From Bacillota bacterium (GTDB lineage Bacteria > Bacillota > Bacilli > Thermoactinomycetales > DSM-44946): 7,479 nt of DNA. The translations under genes and the position numbers were made by a program. The notes under the pieces are model-generated. The model had not been told where the DNA came from. It worked only from the letters and a program-made list of their open reading frames with translations, and searched no databases. The stretch spans positions 1-7,479 of the forward strand of contig JAJYSD010000047.1 of NCBI GenBank assembly GCA_021793745.1, given 5' to 3'. How positions within the stretch are numbered: the first letter of the stretch is position 1; every line of letters begins with the position of its first letter. Below, piece after piece: positions 1 through 6,346 of this stretch.

Positions 1-1
1 G

Positions 2-1204
<1,203 letters not shown>

Positions 1205-1219
1205 ATTTCCCTCCCAGCC

Positions 1220-1249
1220 AAATCTCCGGTTTTATACCGGAGATTTTTT
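1220..1249 (+). terminator. Intrinsic terminator of the alpha-amylase gene
   Basis: A perfect 11-bp stem (AAATCTCCGGT with ACCGGAGATTT) around the loop TTTAT, running directly into a T-run that ends at 1249. It starts 15 bases after the amylase stop. On the minus strand the T-run is short (TTTGG), so it is mainly a plus-strand terminator. Confidence 0.93.
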
Positions 1250-1260
1250 GTCAGCCATGT

Positions 1261-1383
1261 CCCGGCCCCGTTCGCCCCGATAAAGCCGTGGATGTATCCC
1301 CTTTGGATGGTGAAGGACAAGGGGCCGAGCTGAAAGCCCGGATATGTTTTGCGCACCTGGTCGAATACCACGACCTCTTCCAT
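1261..1383 (-). pseudogene. Truncated ABC transporter ATP-binding protein (YtrB-like), broken inside Walker A
   Basis: An ATG at 1383 follows a good ribosome binding site (GGAGAAGGGGG) and lies 20 bases after the stop of the GntR gene. The first 41 residues are a normal ABC ATPase N-terminus: MEEVVVFDQVRKTYPG, then a beta-strand region, then GFIGANGAG. The next residue should be the Walker A lysine (GxxGxGK[ST]), but instead the frame turns into unrelated sequence (TWLTKN...) and runs through the amylase terminator to a stop at 1189. The Q-loop, signature, Walker B and H-loop are all absent, and no permease gene follows. The frame could still give a 64-residue peptide, which would be unable to bind ATP. 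GntR genes of the YtrA type are normally followed by such an ATPase and its permease, so this looks like the stump left by a deletion or rearrangement with its breakpoint at about 1260. Confidence 0.85.
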
Positions 1384-1403
1384 GACCTTTCCCCCTTCTC
1401 CGA

Positions 1404-1778
1404 TCATTGCTCCTCATACAGGAGGGTCAGCATCTCCTTCAGCTCCTCCAGGGAGATATCCAGCGCCTTGCTCTCCGCAACAATCTCGACAAGCCGCTCT
1501 TCGATCCACTTCAGCCGCTTCTCCCGGAGAAACGTCCGGTTTTGTCCCGCCACAAAGGAGCCCTTGCCCACCACCGAGGTGATCAGGCCCTCCTTTTCCA
1601 GCTCGTCGTAGGCCCGCTTGGTGGTGATCACGCTGATGCGCAAGTCCCTGGCCAGTTGCCGGATCGAAGGAAGTGGCGCTTCCTCCTTCAACTCTCCCCG
1701 AAGGATGCTTTCTTTGATCTGCCGCTTAATCTGCTCGTAAATCGGCTCCTTGCCGGTGTTGGACAGAACGATCTTCAT
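1404..1778 (-). CDS. GntR-family transcriptional regulator, YtrA subfamily
   Basis: Short DNA-binding repressor of 124 residues, cytoplasmic. The winged helix-turn-helix spans about residues 10-78 and carries the GntR hallmarks: PIYEQIKRQIKESILRGEL, LPSIRQLARDLRIS, TTKRAYDELEKEGLI and the wing GKGSFVA. Only about 45 residues follow, predicted as a helical dimerisation segment. That short tail, without an FCD or UTRA effector domain, defines the YtrA type. The start is ATG at 1778 behind GAAGGA; the longer upstream frame runs through the operator and promoter and is not coding. Members of this subfamily usually repress their own operon with a linked ABC exporter. Here the regulator is intact, but the ABC gene behind it is only a 41-codon remnant, so any remaining targets besides itself are unknown. 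A perfect palindrome over its promoter fits autorepression. Confidence 0.93.
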   Translation of the reverse strand: MKIVLSNTGKEPIYEQIKRQIKESILRGELKEEAPLPSIRQLARDLRISVITTKRAYDELEKEGLITSVVGKGSFVAGQNRTFLREKRLKWIEERLVEIVAESKALDISLEELKEMLTLLYEEQ

Positions 1779-1817
1779 GGCTCGTCCTTCTTCGGCTAAG
1801 TGATCATATTGATTTAG

Positions 1818-1840
1818 GTGTTCATATACAATATGAACAC
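1818..1840. promoter_or_regulatory. Probable GntR operator (perfect inverted repeat)
   Basis: Perfect 10-bp arms, GTGTTCATAT and its reverse complement ATATGAACAC, around the spacer ACA. The palindrome covers the -10 box and the predicted transcription start of the regulator gene, where a bound dimer would block RNA polymerase. Assignment to the adjacent GntR protein is inferred from position. Confidence 0.8.
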
Positions 1841-1858
1841 TGGGGCCTTCGGTGTCAA
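1830..1858 (-). promoter_or_regulatory. SigA-type promoter of the gntR operon
   Basis: A perfect -35 TTGACA (1858-1853), 17-base spacer, then -10 CATATT (1835-1830; four of six consensus bases). The -10 lies inside the operator palindrome. The predicted start is near 1823, giving a leader of about 45 bases. Confidence 0.72.
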
Positions 1859-1869
1859 ACTCCGAAATC

Positions 1870-1898
1870 AAAAAGGCCGGACCCGTCAAAGTCCGGCC
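1870..1898 (-). terminator. Intrinsic terminator 3 between the CoA-transferase and gntR operons
   Basis: A perfect 8-bp stem (GGCCGGAC with GTCCGGCC) and an 8-base loop, followed on the minus strand by TTTTT. It is the last of three hairpins and ends about a dozen bases upstream of the gntR -35 box, so it would insulate that promoter from read-through. Confidence 0.75.
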
Positions 1899-1903
1899 AA
1901 CCA

Positions 1904-1935
1904 AAAGGCCCGTCCCTGGTCCGGGGATTGCGGGC
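1904..1935 (-). terminator. Weak terminator-like hairpin 2
   Basis: On the minus strand GCCCG pairs with CGGGC. After a 3-base bulge (CAA), TCCC pairs with GGGA around a 7-base loop, followed by CTTTT. It is weaker than its two neighbours and may act only as backup. Confidence 0.4.
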
Positions 1936-1940
1936 AAAAA

Positions 1941-1965
1941 CAAAAAAGCCGCCACGTAGGCGGCT
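1941..1965 (-). terminator. Intrinsic terminator 1, end of the CoA-transferase operon
   Basis: A perfect 7-bp stem (AGCCGCC with GGCGGCT) and the loop ACGTA as read on the plus strand, followed on the minus strand by six T, a G and five more T. The stem begins within the TAG stop codon of the CoA-transferase B gene. Confidence 0.88.
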
Positions 1966-2677
1966 AACCCCTCACTTCTACCGGATCCTCCCAAACTTGC
2001 TCCAACCCTTCCCACCGGTTCACCACTTTAAGGTGGGGGTGAATTTCGTATTCAGCCGGGGTGATCGATTTCAAGTCCTCCAGCGCCAGGTGGTCCCCGA
2101 TCTCGACGAGGATCATTTTCCCCTCCTCAAAGCGGAAGACCGCGTGTTCCGTCACCAACACATCCACTTCCCCCCGGGCGGTCAGGGGATACGTGCATTT
2201 CGGCAGTAACTTCGGCTCTCCCTCCTTGGTCTGGTGCGTGGTGGCCACGATCACCCGCTTGGCCCCCACCACCAAATCCATCGCTCCCCCCACGCCGAGG
2301 ATCGGTTTTCCCGGTATGGCCCAGCTGGCCAGATCCCCCGTCTGGCTGACCTGCAGGGCTCCGATGACCGTGGCGTCCAGATGGCCGCCCCGCATGATGG
2401 CAAAGGAGAGACCGCTGTCAAAATAGGAGGCCCCGGGAAGCTCCGAAATCGGTTGGCGGCTGGCGTTGATCAGCTGCGGGTCAGCCTGGTCCGGCGGAGG
2501 GGTTGGTCCCACTTCGAGCATCCCGTTTTCCGTATGCAAATGGATGGTGATCTCGGAAGGAATGTAGTCGTTGACCAGCGTGGGAATCCCGATCCCCAGG
2601 TTGACCACATCTCCGTCCCTCAGCTCCTGTGCCGCTCTTTTGGCAATGCAACGTCGAATCCGTTCCTTTCGATTCAT
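1964..2677 (-). CDS. 3-oxoacid-type CoA-transferase, subunit B (AtoA/ScoB family)
   Basis: Catalytic subunit of a family I CoA-transferase, which moves CoA between acyl-CoA (for example succinyl-CoA or acetyl-CoA) and acids such as acetoacetate. It is cytoplasmic and pairs with the subunit A encoded just upstream. It has 237 residues, the usual subunit B length. Visible family features: NLGIGIPTLV (26-35), the catalytic region HTENGMLEVGP with nucleophilic Glu50, GASYFD, MRGGHLDATVIGALQV (95-110), and IPGK followed by GVGGAMDLVVGAKRVIVA. The catalytic tetrapeptide is TENG instead of the common SENG. I chose ATG at 2677 because GGAG lies 8 bases before it. A GTG at 2686 would overlap the subunit A stop as GTGA but has no usable ribosome binding site. 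The sequence looks closest to AtoA/ScoB; 3-oxoadipate transferase (PcaJ) is related, but no aromatic catabolism genes are nearby. Confidence 0.93.
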   Translation of the reverse strand: MNRKERIRRCIAKRAAQELRDGDVVNLGIGIPTLVNDYIPSEITIHLHTENGMLEVGPTPPPDQADPQLINASRQPISELPGASYFDSGLSFAIMRGGHLDATVIGALQVSQTGDLASWAIPGKPILGVGGAMDLVVGAKRVIVATTHQTKEGEPKLLPKCTYPLTARGEVDVLVTEHAVFRFEEGKMILVEIGDHLALEDLKSITPAEYEIHPHLKVVNRWEGLEQVWEDPVEVRG

Positions 2678-2682
2678 CCGCC

Positions 2683-3327
2683 TCACTCCGTCACCAAAAT
2701 ATCGACAAAGACATGGGGGGTGACAATCGCCTCCGGGTCCAAACTGCCGGCGGGGACGATCTCATCCACCTCGGCGATCACGCAATCGGAAGCCATCGCC
2801 ATCAGCGGGTTGAAGTTCCGGGCCGTCTTGTAATAGACCAGATTGCCCAGCTCATCCGCCTTGTGGGCCCGGATCAGGGAGACATCCCCCCGGAGGGCCC
2901 GCTCCAGCACATAGGGTCTGCCGTCGAAGTAACGGACCTCCTTCCCCTTATCCAGGTCGGTCCCGGCCGCCGTCGGCGTGTAGAAAGCGGGGATGCCGCT
3001 GCCTCCGGCCCGGATGGCTTCGCAAAAGGTTCCCTGGGGAAGCAGCTCCACTTCGATCTGCCCTGCATGATAGGCTTCTACCACATCCGGATTGGTGGTG
3101 AAATAGGTTCCAATCGCCCTTTTGATCTTGCCCGCTTGGACCCATTTCCCCAAAGACTGCCGCTCGATGTTGTCGGAGACCACCGTCAGGCCCCGAACCT
3201 CCGTCCGCTCCAAAGCATCGATGAGACGCATGGGAGCCCCGGACAGGCCGAATCCGCCCACCATCACGGTGGATCCGGATCGGATGAGACGAACCGCCTC
3301 CTCGGCTGTTTTTCGGATGGCTGCCAC
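2683..3327 (-). CDS. 3-oxoacid-type CoA-transferase, subunit A (AtoD/ScoA family)
   Basis: Partner subunit of the family I CoA-transferase, 214 residues, full length. It contains the CoA-transferase signature VMVGGFGLSGAP (21-32, GGFxxxGxP), then LTVVSDN, a TYFTTNPDVV segment (74-83), ELLPQGTFCEAIRAGGSGIPAFYTPT (95-119), LIRAHKADELGN (151-162) and TARNFNPLMAMAS (168-180), all typical of AtoD/ScoA. The start is GTG at 3327, with AAGGAG nine bases upstream and no better alternative. It is the first gene of a two-gene operon; its stop lies 5 bases before the ATG of subunit B, so translation is likely coupled. The operon has its own upstream promoter with a Crp/Fnr-type box and a terminator right after subunit B. 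The complex likely activates or salvages acetoacetate or short-chain fatty acids; the substrate cannot be read from the sequence. Confidence 0.94.
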   Translation of the reverse strand: MAAIRKTAEEAVRLIRSGSTVMVGGFGLSGAPMRLIDALERTEVRGLTVVSDNIERQSLGKWVQAGKIKRAIGTYFTTNPDVVEAYHAGQIEVELLPQGTFCEAIRAGGSGIPAFYTPTAAGTDLDKGKEVRYFDGRPYVLERALRGDVSLIRAHKADELGNLVYYKTARNFNPLMAMASDCVIAEVDEIVPAGSLDPEAIVTPHVFVDILVTE

Positions 3328-3387
3328 CTTTTCCCTCTCCTTCCTAACGGGAAGCCGATTTGATCAGTTTTGTTTAGATCTTCACTT

Positions 3388-3408
3388 TTACATTTTGAGT
3401 GTCTCCTT
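3388..3408 (-). other. Start-stop mini-ORF with strong ribosome binding site in the CoA-transferase leader
   Basis: On the minus strand AAGGAG (3408-3403), nine bases, then ATG followed at once by TAA (3393-3388). The spacing is ideal for initiation, but the frame contains only the start codon. It lies just after the predicted transcription start, about 60 bases before the real GTG start of subunit A. It may be a decoy ribosome site or chance. Confidence 0.3.
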
Positions 3409-3419
3409 ATCTACCTTAT

Positions 3420-3425
3420 ATTATA
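3420..3425 (-). promoter_or_regulatory. -10 box of the CoA-transferase operon promoter
   Basis: Consensus TATAAT on the minus strand. The hexamer 17 bases upstream is CATTAT, a poor -35, which suggests activator dependence. The predicted start is near 3413, giving a leader of about 85 bases. The box sits in a small palindrome (CTTATA, T, TATAAG; 3415-3427). Confidence 0.65.
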
Positions 3426-3446
3426 AGAAGGTTCTACAGGATATAA

Positions 3447-3462
3447 TGTGATATATTTCACA
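3447..3462. promoter_or_regulatory. Crp/Fnr-family binding site
   Basis: TGTGA, six bases (TATATT), TCACA: a symmetric site of the Crp/Fnr consensus, close to the Bacillus Fnr type. Its centre (3454.5) is exactly 32 bases upstream of the centre of the -10 box (3422.5). That equals the -41.5 placement of class II activator sites, where the bound protein replaces -35 recognition. The identity of the regulator is inferred. Confidence 0.68.
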
Positions 3463-3518
3463 AGTTGTGCTGTTCACAGAACCATCACCCGGTAAATCCA
3501 TCCACCGCCGAGGAAGGG

Positions 3519-3563
3519 GGCGCTGAACAGCGCCAAAGTCCCGGGGCCTCCCTGCCCCGGGAC
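3519..3563 (-). terminator. Hairpins after the ABC exporter operon, probable weak terminator
   Basis: A perfect 10-bp GC-rich stem (GTCCCGGGGC with GCCCCGGGAC, 6-base loop; 3538-3563) is followed on the minus strand by only TTT. A second perfect 6-bp hairpin (GGCGCT, loop GAAC, AGCGCC; 3519-3534) comes next and lacks a T-run. Placed 22 bases after the last permease stop, they probably end or stabilise the operon mRNA. Confidence 0.55.
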
Positions 3564-3585
3564 CGCTGTCTCCGCTTATATTGTC

Positions 3586-4392
3586 CTACATCCTCAAGCC
3601 GATCAGATTGCCCGACTCATATCGGCGCAGCCCCCTGCGGAACAGCCAGACCGATGTGAACAGGAAGAGCAGCGCCACATCCGCCGCCCACAAGGCGATC
3701 GGCCAGCTGAAATCGCGGATGAAAGTCACCGGCATCGAGCTGATCAAACCCGCCGGCAGAACGGTGAACAGCAGAATCCGCGTGACTCCGCTGAAGATAT
3801 CGATGGGATACGTGGTGAAGGTGATCAGGGCGATCTGCACCTGCTGGGCGATCCCCTCGGCATTGCCGAAGATAAAGGCCAAACACTGCACCAGGATCAT
3901 CACGCCCAGGATGATGATACCGCCCAAAAGCTGCGCCGCCAGAAACTTCACCAGATCCAGCCATCCCTCTCCGATCACAAAGAACAGGATCCAGGCGAAC
4001 AGGATATCTCCCCAGGCGGAAAAGCTCATCCGGCTGATCAGGATGTGAAGAAGAACGGGTTTGGGCATCGTCAGATAAAGATCCAGGTGACCGTTGGCGA
4101 TCATGTGGGACAGGCGGAAAACATTGCCGAAAAAGGCGCTCACCCATCCCACCGCCCCGGCAGCGATGGCCCACAGCCAGAGAATATCCTCCATGGACCA
4201 GCCCTTCACCACCGGAAACCGGCTGAAATAGAGCCACCAGAACACGATCCAGACGCTGTTGTTGAGAAGCATCGCCCCCGCCTGGGCCAGGAAGCTGGCG
4301 CGAAATTCCATCGCCCCTTGCCCGTTCGCCCGCCAATACGCCCACACAAACCGGAGAATCACCCACCCCTTTTTAGCCGCCGTTGAGATCAA
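3586..4392 (-). CDS. ABC-2 family export permease (COG3694-like), third gene of exporter operon
   Basis: Integral membrane subunit of an ABC-2 type exporter, 268 residues. About six hydrophobic segments are visible (near 38-55, 70-91, 126-141, 150-176, 204-222 and 230-251). Family features are the cytoplasmic loop NGHLDLYLTMPKP (100-112), the segment YPIDIFSGVTRILLFTVLPA (195-214) and the C-terminal RRYESGN. It should pair with the preceding permease, forming a heterodimer on the ATPase encoded two genes upstream. The best start is TTG at 4392 behind a GGGGGG-type ribosome site, giving the usual family length. It overlaps the end of the previous gene by 20 bases, so translational coupling is likely. 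A later GTG at 4359 would remove 11 residues and has a poorly spaced ribosome site. The substrate of this ABC-2 group is unknown to me. Confidence 0.87.
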   Translation of the reverse strand: MISTAAKKGWVILRFVWAYWRANGQGAMEFRASFLAQAGAMLLNNSVWIVFWWLYFSRFPVVKGWSMEDILWLWAIAAGAVGWVSAFFGNVFRLSHMIANGHLDLYLTMPKPVLLHILISRMSFSAWGDILFAWILFFVIGEGWLDLVKFLAAQLLGGIIILGVMILVQCLAFIFGNAEGIAQQVQIALITFTTYPIDIFSGVTRILLFTVLPAGLISSMPVTFIRDFSWPIALWAADVALLFLFTSVWLFRRGLRRYESGNLIGLRM

Positions 4393-5194
4393 GGTTCCGC
4401 ACCCCCCGTCGGTAGATGGCCCCCATCAACGCGAGGGAAAAGAGCGCCCATCCGATCTGCTTCAACCACAGGCTCCACCACAAGCCGCCCGGTTCCGTCA
4501 CCATCATCTTGGCGGGAAGATAGATGACCGCCTGAAAGGGAAGAACGTGGGCCAACCGCTCCACCGATTCCGGAAAAATCTCCAGGGGAAGCATCATCCC
4601 GCCCAGGGTCATGAGCAGGCGGGTGTAAATCAGATGAAAGCCCTGCACCTCTTCAAACCAGAAGGCGAGAAGGGCGATGCACATCGTGAAGCTGAAGTGG
4701 ATGACGAGGGACACGGGCAGAAAGAGGAGAAACCGCCCCGCTTGCCCGGGCCCCACCTCCGGCGGGCCGAACAGGAGAAACACCAGGGCGCCGCCGATGG
4801 CGAGATTGATGGACAGGCGCAGGATGAATTCGGCGAGATAGGCGCTGAAGTGGGCGCCCACGTAGCTGAAGGGACGGATCAGGGTCACGGCCACCTGCCC
4901 GCTTTTCACCTCCTGTTCCACCCGCTCCACCAGCGGCGGATAAGCCATCATCATGGACTCCGTCACCGTAAGGTACCACATCATCATCGGAAGGGAAAAA
5001 CCGGCGATCCGGTCCCGGCCCGTCACCTCGTAGGTGACTCCCCACAGTTGGGTGAAGATAAACAGAACGACGATCAAAAACAGGGTCCGGATCAGAAAAT
5101 CGTGGACGTAGGCGAAATGGTTTTTCAGATGGATCCGAAACAGCCCGACATATTTCCTCCCCTTGCGCAGGAAGGCCCGAATCTCCCATTGCAA
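4373..5194 (-). CDS. ABC-2 family export permease (COG4587-like), second gene of exporter operon
   Basis: Integral membrane subunit, 273 residues. It has a basic amphipathic N-terminus (RAFLRKGRKYVGLFRIHLK) followed by hydrophobic segments near 33-50, 66-85, 126-142, 154-178, 190-206 and 243-262. Characteristic segments are EVKSGQVAVTLIRPFSY (95-111) and FPESVERLAHVLPFQAVIYLPAKM (207-230), the pattern of the three-gene ATPase/permease/permease systems grouped as COG4586/4587/3694. No ATG is available at the N-terminus. TTG at 5194 lies four bases after the ATPase stop, and the GGGGGG ribosome site overlaps the end of the ATPase gene, so the genes are translationally coupled. Together with the next gene it forms the membrane channel. 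The exported compound cannot be deduced; the upstream riboswitch is the best clue to the physiological signal. Confidence 0.88.
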   Translation of the reverse strand: MQWEIRAFLRKGRKYVGLFRIHLKNHFAYVHDFLIRTLFLIVVLFIFTQLWGVTYEVTGRDRIAGFSLPMMMWYLTVTESMMMAYPPLVERVEQEVKSGQVAVTLIRPFSYVGAHFSAYLAEFILRLSINLAIGGALVFLLFGPPEVGPGQAGRFLLFLPVSLVIHFSFTMCIALLAFWFEEVQGFHLIYTRLLMTLGGMMLPLEIFPESVERLAHVLPFQAVIYLPAKMMVTEPGGLWWSLWLKQIGWALFSLALMGAIYRRGVRNLDLNGG

Positions 5195-5198
5195 CGCT

Positions 5199-6182
5199 TC
5201 ACCCCCCTTTCGCCTCGTAGAGCGTCGTGATCACATCCTCCATCGACGGATCCTCCACGTTGATGTCCAAAATCGGATACCGCTCGAGCAGGCGGCCGAT
5301 GACCGCCTCCACCGTCGTCCTCAGGATATCCACCTTCAACTTCAACCCCGTTCCCTTTCGCTTCAGCACCTCCGTCCCCGGAAGGGTGAAGTCGTCCGGT
5401 TCCGCCCCCAATTTCAGATGAACGATCTTGTACTTTAAGACATCCCGCTTCAATTGATGCACCGGAACGTCCATCACCACCTCCCCGTGATTGATGATGA
5501 TCGCCCGGTCGCACAACTCTTCCACATCTCCGGCGTCATGGGAGGTAAGAAAGACCGTCACCCCCTCTTTCCGGTTGAAGAGGCGGATCATCTCCCGGAT
5601 TTTTTGCTTCACCACCACGTCCATCCCGATCGTCGGCTCATCCAGAAACAGAATCTCCGGTCGGTGCAGGAGCGCCACCGCCATCTCGCATCGCATCCGC
5701 TCTCCCAGGGAGAGCTTGCGGACCGGCGTGTGCAGATAGGGCCCCAGTCCGAACAACTCCACCAGTTCGTCGCGCCGCACCCGGAAGGGTTTCGCCGGCA
5801 GTTCATAAATGTCGGCCATCAGGGCGAAGGTGTCCGCGGGAGGAAGATGATACCAGAGCTGCGACTTCTGGCCGAAGACCGTCCCGATGCGGAAGGCCAG
5901 GCGGACCCTTTCCCTCTGCGGCACCATCCCGAGCACCTCCAACCGGCCGGAGGTGGGATGCAGGATCCCCGTGAGCATCTTGATCGTCGTCGACTTGCCC
6001 GCCCCGTTGGGACCCAGAAAGGCCACCGTCTCCCCCTTCTCAACCCGGAAACTGATGCCGCGAACCGCTTCCTTCTCGACCACGTCGGGTTTTGCCAGCG
6101 ATTGCAAGCTGCCCCAAAACCCCGGCGCCTTCCGCTTCACCCGAAAGGTTTTCGTCAGATTCTCCGCCCGGATTACCGTCAT
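5199..6182 (-). CDS. ABC exporter ATP-binding protein (COG4586-like), first gene of riboswitch-controlled operon
   Basis: Cytoplasmic ATPase, 327 residues, which energises the two permeases that follow. The nucleotide-binding domain has Walker A GPNGAGKST (57-65), Q-loop Gln105 in GQKSQLW, signature LSLGE (157-161), Walker B EILFLDEP (176-183) and H-loop His215 in TSHD. An insert with FRVKRKAPGFWGSLQSL near the N-terminus and a C-terminal domain of about 85 residues (243-327) are typical of this group. The signature is LSLGE rather than LSGGQ; I recall this as usual for the family, so it is not a defect. The start is ATG at 6182 behind AGGGGGGA. The frame stays open for 39 more codons upstream, but that stretch is leader RNA without a better start. 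The operon has its own promoter and a ykkC-type riboswitch with terminator in the roughly 260-base leader. Confidence 0.93.
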   Translation of the reverse strand: MTVIRAENLTKTFRVKRKAPGFWGSLQSLAKPDVVEKEAVRGISFRVEKGETVAFLGPNGAGKSTTIKMLTGILHPTSGRLEVLGMVPQRERVRLAFRIGTVFGQKSQLWYHLPPADTFALMADIYELPAKPFRVRRDELVELFGLGPYLHTPVRKLSLGERMRCEMAVALLHRPEILFLDEPTIGMDVVVKQKIREMIRLFNRKEGVTVFLTSHDAGDVEELCDRAIIINHGEVVMDVPVHQLKRDVLKYKIVHLKLGAEPDDFTLPGTEVLKRKGTGLKLKVDILRTTVEAVIGRLLERYPILDINVEDPSMEDVITTLYEAKGG

Positions 6183-6292
6183 GGACACATCCCCCCTGAA
6201 ACCTGTTGCGCCCTTGATCCCCCAAGATCCTCTGTTTCGCGGATGAAACGCATCCCCTCTTTCGCGCCTCCGCTTCATCCCTTTATCGGACG

Positions 6293-6346
6293 AAAACAAA
6301 AAGCCCTTCGCCGGTTCCCATTGGGAACCTGCCGCGAAAGGCTTTT
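6293..6346 (-). terminator. Riboswitch expression platform: terminator overlapping the aptamer
   Basis: On the minus strand AAAAGCCTTTCGC (6346-6334) pairs with GCGAAGGGCTTTT (6311-6299): 13 bp with one G-U. It is topped by a perfect 7-bp hairpin (GGTTCCC, AAT, GGGAACC) and followed by TTTTTGTTTT. Its 5' arm is the conserved AAAAGCC of the aptamer, and its apical arm contains the P0 3' strand. Terminator and folded aptamer therefore exclude each other, the layout of a ligand-activated (ON) switch. Confidence 0.9.

Noticed and set aside
1779..2015. N-terminal extension of the GntR gene up to 2015
   Set aside because: It would run through the promoter, operator and two terminators. The ATG at 1778 has a ribosome site and gives the normal YtrA-type length.
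3442..3447. Plus-strand TATAAT as a promoter
   Set aside because: There is no acceptable -35 upstream and no plus-strand gene downstream; it overlaps the Crp/Fnr site in an AT-rich stretch.
3466..3476. Second Crp/Fnr-like half sites (TGTG...CACA) beside the main box
   Set aside because: The spacing between the half sites is three bases too short for a Crp/Fnr dimer.
4259..5230. Long plus-strand frames opposite the ABC permeases (also 5454-6449 opposite the ATPase)
   Set aside because: Low-complexity His/Pro/Gln/Arg-rich translations are typical of the antisense of GC-rich genes; the minus-strand genes have clear homology and starts.
6183..6299. Longer ATPase start or a leader peptide upstream of 6182
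   Set aside because: The in-frame extension has no good ribosome site and begins inside the terminator T-run region; the ABC ATPase domain begins normally at the ATG at 6182.
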